DNA of 19,364 bases from CAYXGZ01 sp964464755 (GTDB lineage Bacteria; Planctomycetota; MHYJ01; JACPRB01), in contig CAYXGZ010000062.1 of the NCBI GenBank assembly GCA_964464755.1, positions 1 to 19,364 of the forward strand. The letters are read 5' to 3'. Positions 11,730 through 18,831 of the stretch are shown here, piece by piece. The translations under genes were made by a program, and so were the position numbers. Within the stretch, counting starts at the first letter, position 1. Each line of letters opens with the position of its first letter. Under the pieces are notes generated by a model that worked only from the letters and a program-made list of their open reading frames with translations, did not search any database and was not told the DNA's origin.

Positions 11730-13490
11730 ATGTACAAGCTGTTCATGGCGCTCCGGTACCTCCGGGCGCACAAGATCATCTACTTCTCGATCGTCGGCGT
11801 GGCGGTCGGGATCATGGTGATGATCATCGTCACCAGCGTCATGGGCGGCTTCTCGCGCGACATCAAGTCGCGCATCCGCGGCCTGCACAGCCACCTCGTC
11901 GTCCAGACGCTCTACGTCCCCGACTACGGGAAGATCGCCGACGGGATCGCCGCGATCCCGCACGTGACGGGCTGCGCCCCGCGCCTCGAGTACATGGCCT
12001 GGCTGGGCAGCGGCGCGAAGAAGCACGCCGTGATGCTCGTGGGCATCGACCCCGCCCGCGAGCGGACGGCCAGCGAGCTGTCCCGCTTCTTCGCGAGGGG
12101 CAGCGTCCCGGTGCTCGGGCCGGGGATCTTCGCGGACCGGCCCGCGGGCGAGCCGGTGGACGCCGTGACGGGGTACGGCATCTCGGACTGGAAGGGCCAG
12201 GAGCTCTCGGTCACCACGGCGATCGAGCGCGACTTCCCGGAGCTGCGCAACGGCAAGTTCAAGGTCGTCGGGCACTTCAAGTCGGGGATGAACGAGTACG
12301 ACGCGGCCTACATCTTCGTGTCGCTGAAGGCGATGCAGGAGTTCCTGAGGGCGCGCGGGGACGGCCTCCCGTACTGCAACCAGTTCGCGATCGGCGTGGA
12401 CGACTACGAGAAGAACGGCGAGGAGGTCCGACGGGCCGTCCTCGAGCACCTGCACCGCTACTCGCCGAACTGCAACGTCTCCAACCACGCCGCCCTCGGG
12501 CGCTGCGGCAAGTTCTGGGTCAAGACCTGGGAGGACGAGAAGGCGAACCTGCTCGCGGCCGTGGAGATCGAGAAGGGCGTGCAGTTCATCGTGATGTTCT
12601 TCATCGTGATCGTCGCGGGCTTCAACATCATCGCGATCTACACCCTGATGGTCCGGTCCAAGACCCGCGACATCGGCATCCTCCGGGCCCTGGGCGGGAC
12701 CAAGGGCGGCGTGATCTCGATCTTCCTGACCTCGGGCGCCGCGTGCGGGCTGGTGGGCTCCCTCGTCGGGATCGGCTCGGGCCTCCTGCTCGCGCACAAC
12801 CTGAACTCGATCCTGGACTTCCTGCGCATCGGCTCGCGGGAGCTCAACTCGGGCTCCTTCGCCAAGGTGGCTGGCACCTGGACGGAGGACCGGGGCGGGG
12901 TGCAACTCGCCTGGGTGCTGGCGGCGGCGGCCCTGGCCTGGCTGATCGCCTCCTGGGTCCGCCTCTACAAGCCCTGGAAACGCGCCGACCTGGCGCTGGC
13001 GGTCGTGACGGGGGCGTTCCTCGCGGCCTCGGCGTGGGTGTACTTCGCCTGGGTGCCGGACTACGAGCCCCGGCGCGACTACGACTGGAACATCCCGAAG
13101 GGGCTGCGGCTCGCCGCGACGCTGGTCGCGGGCCTGCTGCCCGTCGCGTGGTGCGGCCTCCGGCGGGCGACGGAGCGCTGGACCGAGACCTTCGCCGGCG
13201 GGACGTTCCGGACGGCCGGGACGATCCTGTACTTCCTGCTGGTGCTCTGGGCCCTCACGCTGGCCGCCGTGCCCGCGGCGCTCGCGTTCACCCGTCCCGA
13301 GCCCCGGTTCTCGGGCTACGACCTCTTCCCGCGCGACATCTACTACCTGGACCGCGTGCCGGTCTTCGTGGACTCGCGGTCCATCCTCGTGATCGTCGTG
13401 CTGACGCTCGTCGTCAGCCTCGTGTGCAGCATCTACCCCGCGCTGCGGGCCGCCCGGACGGACCCCATCGAGGCGATCCGCGATGAGTGA
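11730..13490 (+). CDS. LolC/LolE-like ABC permease with extra membrane block
   Basis: A 586-residue inner-membrane permease. The N-terminus MYKLFMALRYLRAHK, with a first membrane helix (about 17-38), and the soluble MacB-type periplasmic domain (about 40-280) fit LolC/E proteins, which release lipoproteins from the inner membrane. The FtsX domain begins with helices at about 284-306 and 328-356, including the coupling stretch RSKTRDIGILRALGGTKGG (309-327), and ends with FPRDIYYLDRVP (533-544), a last helix (551-568) and YPALRAARTDPIEAIR (569-584). Between about 376 and 525 lies an insert of roughly 150 residues with some four predicted membrane helices (391-410, 420-442, 458-475, 495-520). 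Ordinary LolC/E proteins of about 400 residues lack it. It overlaps lolD by 8 nt. LolC versus LolE cannot be decided. Confidence 0.83.
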   Translation: MYKLFMALRYLRAHKIIYFSIVGVAVGIMVMIIVTSVMGGFSRDIKSRIRGLHSHLVVQTLYVPDYGKIADGIAAIPHVTGCAPRLEYMAWLGSGAKKHAVMLVGIDPARERTASELSRFFARGSVPVLGPGIFADRPAGEPVDAVTGYGISDWKGQELSVTTAIERDFPELRNGKFKVVGHFKSGMNEYDAAYIFVSLKAMQEFLRARGDGLPYCNQFAIGVDDYEKNGEEVRRAVLEHLHRYSPNCNVSNHAALGRCGKFWVKTWEDEKANLLAAVEIEKGVQFIVMFFIVIVAGFNIIAIYTLMVRSKTRDIGILRALGGTKGGVISIFLTSGAACGLVGSLVGIGSGLLLAHNLNSILDFLRIGSRELNSGSFAKVAGTWTEDRGGVQLAWVLAAAALAWLIASWVRLYKPWKRADLALAVVTGAFLAASAWVYFAWVPDYEPRRDYDWNIPKGLRLAATLVAGLLPVAWCGLRRATERWTETFAGGTFRTAGTILYFLLVLWALTLAAVPAALAFTRPEPRFSGYDLFPRDIYYLDRVPVFVDSRSILVIVVLTLVVSLVCSIYPALRAARTDPIEAIRDE

Positions 13491-14181
13491 ATTCCTCGTC
13501 GTGGACGGCGTGGCGAAGTCCTACCTCGCCGGAGGCCGGGTGCTCCCGATCCTCCGCGGCGTCTCGCTCTCCGTGAAGGAAGGCGAGATCCTCGCGATCG
13601 TGGGGCCCAGCGGCGCGGGGAAGAGCACCCTGCTGCACCTGATGGGCTTCCTGGACCGCCCGACCGCGGGGGACGTGCGCTTCCGCGGGCAGTCGCTCTC
13701 CGGCCTGGGGGGCGCGGCGCAGGACCGGGTCCGCAACGAGCGCTTCGGCTTCGTCTTCCAGATGCACCACCTGCTGCCGGAGCTCTCCGCGCTGGAGAAC
13801 GCCGTGCTGCCGCTCATGATCCGCCACGGGATCGGGGCCTGGCTCGGCGGGGGGCTCGCGGCCCGGCGGAAGGCCCGGGACCTGCTCGAGAAGCTCGGCC
13901 TCCGCGAGCGGGTGCACCACCGGCCCTCCCAGCTCTCGGGCGGCGAGCGGCAGCGCGTGGCCCTGGCGCGCGCCCTGGTGGGGGATCCCGAGGTCGTCTT
14001 CTGCGACGAGCCCACGGGCAGCCTCGACGCGGCCACGGCGGCCGAGATCCGCGACCTGATCGTCGCGCTGTCCCGCGAGACGCGGAAGACGTTCGTCCTG
14101 GTCACCCACGACCCCAAGGTCGCCGGGCTGGCCGAGCGGACCGTGCGGATCGAGGACGGGCTCCTCGTGCAAAGCCCCTAG
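13483..14181 (+). CDS. lolD: LolD-like ABC transporter ATPase
   Basis: A 232-residue cytoplasmic ATPase of the LolD/MacB/FtsE group that powers the adjacent permease. Visible motifs are Walker A GPSGAGKS (41-48), Q-loop Gln93, signature LSGGERQR (151-158), Walker B VVFCDEPTGSLD (171-182) and switch His209. The family-typical MGFLDRPTAG (54-63) and FVFQMHHLLPELSALENAVL (90-109) are present. A small Gly/Trp-containing extension (GIGAWLGGGLAAR, 116-128) lies between the Q-loop and the signature. ATG 13483 sits in an 8-nt overlap with the permease stop, which indicates coupled translation. Only one permease gene is present, so the complex may be a homodimer of the permease or use a partner encoded elsewhere. 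Confidence 0.9.
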   Translation: MSEFLVVDGVAKSYLAGGRVLPILRGVSLSVKEGEILAIVGPSGAGKSTLLHLMGFLDRPTAGDVRFRGQSLSGLGGAAQDRVRNERFGFVFQMHHLLPELSALENAVLPLMIRHGIGAWLGGGLAARRKARDLLEKLGLRERVHHRPSQLSGGERQRVALARALVGDPEVVFCDEPTGSLDAATAAEIRDLIVALSRETRKTFVLVTHDPKVAGLAERTVRIEDGLLVQSP

Positions 14182-14193
14182 AACCCTCGGGCA

Positions 14194-14205
14194 CCCCCCG
14201 GGGGG
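14194..14205 (+). repeat. C6G6 palindrome after lolD
   Basis: CCCCCCGGGGGG is a perfect 12-bp palindrome 13 nt after the lolD stop. There is no loop or T-tract, so it is not a standard terminator, though it could stall polymerase. Confidence 0.3.
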
Positions 14206-14221
14206 CCGGCGGGCGATTCGC

Positions 14222-14251
14222 TTGACCGGCGGCCTCCGGGGTGTGTTAACT
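14222..14251 (+). promoter_or_regulatory. Promoter of the FHA-GAF-HD/nadB unit
   Basis: TTGACC (14222-14227; 5 of 6 match to TTGACA), an 18-nt spacer, then TTAACT (14246-14251; 3 of 6). The ATG at 14265 is 13 nt further on, without a Shine-Dalgarno, so the leader would be only a few bases. Confidence 0.4.
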
Positions 14252-14264
14252 GAACCGGCACTCC

Positions 14265-15716
14265 ATGTCATTCCTGCGCATCCGGACCGGGCCCAACAAG
14301 GGCAAGACCTTCGAGGTCAAGGACGCGGTCATCACGATCGGGCGCGACGAGAGCCAGACCATCCAGATCCTCGACCAGGGCGTCAGCCGCATGCACGCGG
14401 AGATCTTCCAGCTCGGCGGCATGTGCTTCGTCCGCGATTTGAACTCCACGAACGGGACCTTCGTCAACAGCGTCCGCGTCACCGAGGAGGCCCTCAAGGC
14501 CCACGACGAGCTCCTCATCGGGACCACCGTCCTCGTCTTCGAGGACACCCTGCACCAGAGCCGGGAGGGCGGCGAGTTCGGCGAAAAGACCTCGGGCGAC
14601 TCCTCGACCTCGATCGGCATCGTCAAGGAGCAGAAGGCCGAGGAGCGCAAGGCCCAGGCGGCGGGCGCGGTCGACACGCGCACGGTGGACCTGACCCAGT
14701 CGCTCGGCCGCGTCCTCAGCTCGACCCACGACTTCTTCGAGGGGGCCCGGAAGGCCCTGCTCGAGATCGCCCGCGTCATCCAGGCCGAGGACGCGTACTT
14801 CTTCCTGACCGAGCGGGGGACGGGGCGCATCATCCCGGCCGCCTCGCTCGAGAAGGGGACGGACCCCTCCGAGCGCAAGGTCAGCCGGACCATCGCGCGC
14901 CGCATCCTGCAGACCGGACACCCGCTCATGACGACCGACGCGGCCGTCGACGAGCGCTTCAGCCTCTCCGAGAGCGTCGTGCTGCGCCGCATCAAGTCGG
15001 TCATCGCGGCCCCGCTCCTGGTCCGGGACCGCACCGAGGGCGTCCTGTACTTCCACACGAACCGCGCGGTCGGCCCGTTCTCGAGCGCCGACCTCGACCT
15101 GGTCACGGCCGCCTCCCTGCAGCTCTCGGTCGCCCTGACAAGCCACCTCGTGACCGAGCGGCTGCGCGCCGCGATGTTCAGCGTGGTCCGGGCCCTCGTG
15201 GGCGCGATCGAGGCCCGCTTCCCGGGCAAGCAGGGCCACTCGGAGCGCGTCGCGCAGTACGCCGTCGCGATGGCCGAGCAGCTCGGGCTCACGCCCGACG
15301 AGCTTCACCGGCTGCGGCTGGCCGCGCTGCTCCACGACGCGGGGAAGATCCTCACGCTCGGGAAGGCCGACGCCGCGCCCGCCGACCACGTCGTCGCCGC
15401 CGAGAAGGTCCTCGCCGGCATCGAGGGGGCGGACGACCTCCTGCCCGCGATCAAGTACCACCACGAGCTGGCGGACGGCTCGGGCTTCCCGTTCGGCATC
15501 AAGAACGACGAGACGCCGCTCATGGCCCGGATCCTCGTCGTCGCCAACGCCTTCGACAACCTCGGCCTGACCAAGGCGGGCCCGGGCGGCGTGCCCGGCG
15601 ACCCGCTCACCGCGATGTCCCAGGAGTCCGGCAAGCTCTACGACGCGGACGTCGTGCGGGCCCTGCTCATCTGCCACCGCACCGGCACGCTGTACGGCAA
15701 GGCGGGCGACGCGTGA
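14265..15716 (+). CDS. FHA-GAF-HD domain signalling protein
   Basis: A 483-residue soluble protein with three domains. The N-terminal FHA phosphothreonine-binding domain (about 1-95) has GRDES (26-30), SRMHAE (41-46) and LNSTNGTFVN (59-68), all canonical. A charged linker leads to a GAF domain (about 150-300). The C-terminal HD domain (about 305-475) resembles HD-GYP cyclic-di-GMP phosphodiesterases: His325, HDAGK (357-361), His375, HHELADGSGFP (399-409). Here GYP is GFP, and the usual VADxFD reads VANAFD, with Asn428 replacing a normally conserved Asp, so activity may be altered. It could instead be a Planctomycete-type adenylate/guanylate sensor without hydrolysis. It is coupled to nadB by GTGA (15713-15716), although a functional link to NAD synthesis is not obvious. 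A Ser/Thr kinase partner is not encoded nearby. Confidence 0.87.
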   Translation: MSFLRIRTGPNKGKTFEVKDAVITIGRDESQTIQILDQGVSRMHAEIFQLGGMCFVRDLNSTNGTFVNSVRVTEEALKAHDELLIGTTVLVFEDTLHQSREGGEFGEKTSGDSSTSIGIVKEQKAEERKAQAAGAVDTRTVDLTQSLGRVLSSTHDFFEGARKALLEIARVIQAEDAYFFLTERGTGRIIPAASLEKGTDPSERKVSRTIARRILQTGHPLMTTDAAVDERFSLSESVVLRRIKSVIAAPLLVRDRTEGVLYFHTNRAVGPFSSADLDLVTAASLQLSVALTSHLVTERLRAAMFSVVRALVGAIEARFPGKQGHSERVAQYAVAMAEQLGLTPDELHRLRLAALLHDAGKILTLGKADAAPADHVVAAEKVLAGIEGADDLLPAIKYHHELADGSGFPFGIKNDETPLMARILVVANAFDNLGLTKAGPGGVPGDPLTAMSQESGKLYDADVVRALLICHRTGTLYGKAGDA

Positions 15717-17323
15717 GCGGGCCGGACCGGTTCGACTCGCCCCGCCACCTCGTCCCGTTCGACCTCCGGAAGCTCCGGGTCCAGGAGACCGACGTCGTCG
15801 TCGTGGGCAGCGGGCTCGCCGCGCTCCGGGCCGCGATCGAGGCGGGCGACTCGGCCCGGGTGCTCGTCGTCACCAAGCGCGAGGCGATGGAGTCCAACTC
15901 CCGCTACGCGCAGGGCGGCATCGCGGCCGCCATCCACGAGCAGGACACGCTCGAGTCGCACATCGCGGACACGCTGGCGACCGGCCACGGGATCGCCGAC
16001 GAGCGCGTCGTCCGCACGGTGATCACCGAGGGCGCCGACGCGGTGCGCGAGGTGATCTCGTGGGGCGCGCGCTTCGACCGCGTGGGTCGCTCGCTCAGCT
16101 TCGCCCTGGAGGGCGGCCACAGCCGCGCGCGGGTCCTGCACCGCGGCGACGAGACCGGCCTCGAGCTGGAGCGGACCCTGCTGGCGACGGCGCGGTCGCG
16201 CCGCCGCATCTCCTTCCTCGAGAACGCGTTCGCGGTCGACGTGCTGACGCGCGACGGCGAGGCCGCGGGCGTGCTCGTCCACGACGGCCGCCAGCTCCGC
16301 GCGGTGCTCGCCCGCTCGGTGGTCCTCGCGACGGGCGGGGCGGGCCAGCTCTTCCGCGAGACGACGAACCCCGCGGTCGCGACGGGCGACGGCGTCGCCA
16401 TGGCCTACCGCGCGGGCGCCCACCTCATGGACCTCGAGTTCATCCAGTTCCACCCGACGACGCTCTACCTCGCCGGCGCCAGCCGCGCGCTCGTCAGCGA
16501 GGCGGTCCGCGGGGCGAGCGGGACGCTGCGCGACCGGCACGGCCGCGCCTTCATGAAGGACTACCACCCGCGGGGCGACCTGGCCCCGCGCGACGTCGTG
16601 TCCCGCTCGATGCTCCAGCAGATGCTGAAGACGGGCGACACGCAGGTCTACCTCGACATCACGCACATCCCGCCCAAGGACGTGAAGCGGCAGTTCCCCG
16701 GCCTCGTGGGGGTCTGCGCGCGCTTCGGGCTCGACTTCGCCCGCCACCCGATCCCGGTGCGGCCCGCCGCGCACTACCTGATCGGCGGCGTGAAGGTGGA
16801 TCCCGAGGGGCGGAGCTCGCTGCCCGGCCTCTTCGCGGCGGGGGAGTGCGCCGCCGCGGCCTTCCACGGCGCCAACCGGCTCGCGTCGAACTCGCTGCTC
16901 GAGTGCCTCGTGTTCGGCCGGCGCGCGGGACGGTCCGCCGCGGAGCACCGGGGGCGGAAGCCCCGGCGCGACCTCGCGTTCCCGGGCCGCTTCCAGCCCG
17001 CGCAGGGCATCGACCTCGACGACCTGCGCAACTCGCTGCGCTCGCTCATGTGGCGGCAGGTCGGCATCGAGCGCACGGGCCCGGGGCTGGCCGACGCCGA
17101 CGAGCGGATGACGTTCTGGTCGAGCTACGTGATGCGCATGGGCTTCCAGTCGCCCGCGGGCTGGGAGCTGCAGAACCTGCTGACGATCGGCACGCTCGTG
17201 GCGCGCTGCGCCGGGCTGCGGACGGAGAGCCGGGGCGTGCACTTCCGGGCCGACCGGCCGCGGCGGGACGACCGCCGCTGGAAGCGCCACATCTCGCTGC
17301 ACCGCCCGAGGTCGCGCGCGTGA
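15713..17323 (+). CDS. nadB: L-aspartate oxidase
   Basis: A 536-residue FAD enzyme that oxidises L-aspartate to iminoaspartate, the first step of de novo NAD synthesis. The Rossmann FAD loop VVVVGSGLAALRAAIEAG lies at 28-45, followed by SNSRYAQGGIAAA (61-73), the family's flavin-contact motif. Further on are FIQFHPTTLY and the C-terminal AGECAAAAFHGANRLASNSL. These features separate NadB from the related succinate dehydrogenase flavoprotein. The C-terminal helical domain is present. The start is GTG 15713 in a GTGA overlap with the HD-protein stop; the N-terminus is about 20 residues longer than the minimal FAD-binding start. No nadA or nadC is in the window. It is followed by a DUF1841-like gene through another GTGA overlap. 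Confidence 0.95.
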   Translation: MSGPDRFDSPRHLVPFDLRKLRVQETDVVVVGSGLAALRAAIEAGDSARVLVVTKREAMESNSRYAQGGIAAAIHEQDTLESHIADTLATGHGIADERVVRTVITEGADAVREVISWGARFDRVGRSLSFALEGGHSRARVLHRGDETGLELERTLLATARSRRRISFLENAFAVDVLTRDGEAAGVLVHDGRQLRAVLARSVVLATGGAGQLFRETTNPAVATGDGVAMAYRAGAHLMDLEFIQFHPTTLYLAGASRALVSEAVRGASGTLRDRHGRAFMKDYHPRGDLAPRDVVSRSMLQQMLKTGDTQVYLDITHIPPKDVKRQFPGLVGVCARFGLDFARHPIPVRPAAHYLIGGVKVDPEGRSSLPGLFAAGECAAAAFHGANRLASNSLLECLVFGRRAGRSAAEHRGRKPRRDLAFPGRFQPAQGIDLDDLRNSLRSLMWRQVGIERTGPGLADADERMTFWSSYVMRMGFQSPAGWELQNLLTIGTLVARCAGLRTESRGVHFRADRPRRDDRRWKRHISLHRPRSRA

Positions 17324-17757
17324 GGGAGCTGACGCCGGCGCTGCTCGCGGAGCTCTGGCGCGCCTCGGGGGCCGGCACCGCGCCCGACGAGCCCTTCCTC
17401 GCGGCGGTCCAGAAGTTCATGCGCCTGCACGAGGACCTGCACGAGCACTGGGACCGCCTCGCCGCCGACCCGGCCACGCCGGTGGTCGTCGGGGACCGCA
17501 ACCTGCTCGTCCACGTCGCGATGGACGCCTCGACGGAGACGGCGCTCGCGGAGAACCAGCCCGCGGGGATCACGGAGGCGTACGCGCACCTCACGGCGGC
17601 GGGGATGGACGAGGGCGAGGCCTTCCACGTCATCTCGCAGGCGATGGAGACGGAGTACCTGGTCGCGGCCTCGAAGGGACGGGAGATGGAGCTCGAGGCC
17701 TTCCTGGCCCGGGCGCGCGACTACGTCGTCGCCGCGCTGCGGGCCCGGCGCGCGTAG
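17320..17757 (+). CDS. DUF1841-like small protein
   Basis: A 145-residue soluble, helical protein starting at GTG 17320 within a GTGA overlap with nadB. The central NLLVHVAMDASTETALAENQ (65-84), followed by PAGI and by HVISQAMETEYLVAA near 107-121, fits the pattern I know for DUF1841 proteins: a conserved H..MH-like stretch, a QPPGI-like turn, then a helix with a conserved Glu. The function of that family is not known. The conserved His/Glu positions might bind metal, which is inference. Its 3' end overlaps the convergent YdjM-like gene by 37 nt. The assignment rests on pattern memory, so confidence in the family name is moderate; confidence that it is a real gene is higher. Confidence 0.65.
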   Translation: MRELTPALLAELWRASGAGTAPDEPFLAAVQKFMRLHEDLHEHWDRLAADPATPVVVGDRNLLVHVAMDASTETALAENQPAGITEAYAHLTAAGMDEGEAFHVISQAMETEYLVAASKGREMELEAFLARARDYVVAALRARRA

Positions 17758-18197
17758 CGGCGGCCGAGGATCCAGAGCAGCAGCAGGGCCCCGACGTCGC
17801 CGGGCAGGAACACGAGCACGTCCTCGCTCCGGTAGCAGCCGCCCTCCCACGCGTGCAGCCAGAACGGGTGCGCCGGGATCACGGCCCCTCGCCCGAGGTA
17901 GTCCTTGAGGGCGTCGAGGGCGACGTGCAGCAGCGAGCCCGCGTAGAGCAGGGCGAACGCGCGGCGGCGGGCCCCCTCCTCGAAGAGCAGCGCGAGGCCC
18001 CAGCACGCGAAGACCAGGCCGGCGACCGTGTGGCTCGGCGTCGAGACGAGGTCCGGCGCGAAGGGCGGCAGTCCGAGCGGCTTGCCGACCAGGTCGGGGA
18101 CGAGGGCCCCGAGCCCGAGCAACAGCGCCGAGCGCGGATCGCGGAGCCAGGCGCCCGCCAGCCGCCCCGAGACGTAGTGCGTCAGGAGATCGGCCAC
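17721..18197 (-). CDS. YdjM-like membrane-bound metal-dependent hydrolase family protein
   Basis: A 158-residue inner-membrane protein. It has the pattern of the YdjM/DUF457 family: an N-terminal His (LLTHYVSG, His7), Asp in GALVPDLVG (Asp35), His in TPSHTVAG (His56), and His/Asp in LLHVALDALKDY (His91, Asp95), interleaved with hydrophobic helices at about 24-35, 57-73, 83-93 and 132-146. The conserved His/Asp set is thought to bind metal, but the reaction is not established. The start is GTG 18197, which lies 16 nt inside the end of the upstream minus-strand gene, so the two form an overlapping pair. Its last 37 nt overlap the convergent DUF1841-like gene. Confidence 0.75.
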   Translation of the reverse strand: MADLLTHYVSGRLAGAWLRDPRSALLLGLGALVPDLVGKPLGLPPFAPDLVSTPSHTVAGLVFACWGLALLFEEGARRRAFALLYAGSLLHVALDALKDYLGRGAVIPAHPFWLHAWEGGCYRSEDVLVFLPGDVGALLLLWILGRRYARRARSAATT

Positions 18198-18643
18198 GGT
18201 TCCCTCCCGCGCAGCGCGCCGTCCCGCCACGCGAAGTGGCGGTGCAGCAGCCACGCGACGAGCGCGAGCGCGGCGATCGAGATCGCGTAGACCGCGGCCC
18301 GGCGCAGCGGGTACGCGGAGTCGAGGTCGGTGCCCAGGGCCCGGACCTCGCGGCCGCCCACGTAGAGCCCCTTGACCATCACCCAGGCCCCGGGTGCCGG
18401 GTGGAGCGTCGAGTGGATCCGCACCGGCCCGACGCGCGACGCGTCCACGACGAAGTGCTCGGGGCCGGACTCGAGGACGGGCGCGTGCGAGATCCAGATC
18501 ATCCGGCCGACGTAGCGGGCCGGGTCGGCCACGCAACGCCGCAGCGGCGGGTACTTGTCGGGGAGGCGACGCGCGGCGTCGGCGCAGAGCAGGGCGAAGC
18601 CGCCGATCGCGACGACGGCCTGGAGCCAGCGGGGGACCTTCAT
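18182..18643 (-). CDS. Membrane-anchored OB-fold-like protein, unknown function
   Basis: A 153-residue protein I cannot name. Residues 5-22 are an N-terminal hydrophobic anchor or signal. About 38-107 looks like a small beta-barrel of OB type: DPARYVGRMIWISHAPVLES, then EHFVVDA, GPVRIHSTL and GAWVMVKGLYVGGREVRA, alternating strands with glycines at the turns. A second membrane helix lies at about 117-133, followed by a short basic tail, probably cytoplasmic. The barrel would therefore face the periplasm. ATG 18643 is preceded by GATAAT (18658-18653), which ends 9 nt upstream, and has no Shine-Dalgarno. It overlaps the YdjM-like gene by 16 nt and is divergent from dnaK. Confidence 0.65.
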   Translation of the reverse strand: MKVPRWLQAVVAIGGFALLCADAARRLPDKYPPLRRCVADPARYVGRMIWISHAPVLESGPEHFVVDASRVGPVRIHSTLHPAPGAWVMVKGLYVGGREVRALGTDLDSAYPLRRAAVYAISIAALALVAWLLHRHFAWRDGALRGREPWPIS

Positions 18644-18652
18644 GACCCGGGG

Positions 18653-18658
18653 ATTATC
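18653..18658 (-). promoter_or_regulatory. -10 element of the OB-like/YdjM-like unit
   Basis: On the minus strand GATAAT (18658-18653; 5 of 6) ends 9 nt before ATG 18643. The spacer CCCCGGGTC is not a ribosome binding site. The -35 is poor. Confidence 0.45.
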
Positions 18659-18689
18659 GACGTTCCGCCTGCCTTCCGCGAGTCCCGTT

Positions 18690-18750
18690 CTGCCACATGG
18701 GCAGTCCCCGCGGGCCGGACGGGAAATCCACGTAAGCGACTGGAGTCCAG
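18690..18750 (+). promoter_or_regulatory. Two dyads upstream of the dnaK sigma-54 promoter (possible activator sites)
   Basis: CTGCC-N5-GGCAG (18690-18704) and CTGGA-G-TCCAG (18740-18750) are perfect dyads centred about 110 and 62 nt upstream of the predicted dnaK transcription start. Enhancer-binding proteins usually bind dyads in this range. The two differ in sequence, so they may not be sites for the same protein. Confidence 0.3.
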
Positions 18751-18779
18751 CAGGATGGGCGCAGGGATCCGGTCGCGGA

Positions 18780-18795
18780 TTGGCACAGCCCTTGC
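18780..18795 (+). promoter_or_regulatory. Sigma-54 (-24/-12) promoter of dnaK
   Basis: TTGGCAC (18780-18786), five bases, then TTGC (18792-18795). The invariant GG (18782-18783) and GC (18794-18795) are separated by exactly 10 nt, as sigma-54 requires. Transcription should start near 18807, leaving a leader of about 25 nt with GGAGG (18822-18826) 5 nt before the dnaK ATG. No convincing sigma-70 promoter or CIRCE element is visible in this intergenic region. Confidence 0.75.
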
Positions 18796-18831
18796 GTAAT
18801 CAGCAATGGGCACCTGTCCCCGGAGGACTTT

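Noticed and set aside
12870..12890. A sigma-54 promoter suggested by TGGCAC within the permease gene
   Set aside because: No TTGC with the required GG-N10-GC spacing follows, and it lies inside coding sequence.
10260..12905. An 881-codon open frame on the minus strand opposite lysS and the LolC/E-like permease
   Set aside because: It lies fully antisense to two well-recognised genes. Its translation is low-complexity, rich in Asp/Glu/Val/His/Arg, with no motif. Extreme GC3 removes stop codons from this frame.
9989..13486. A 1165-codon plus-strand open frame across rnpA, lysS and the permease
   Set aside because: It is another phase of the same strand as lysS, its translation is Arg/Pro/Gly-rich, and it also crosses the antisense of rnpA. 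It is a GC artefact.
14194..14205. An intrinsic terminator after lolD
   Set aside because: The C6G6 palindrome has no loop or T-tract, so I list it only as a repeat.
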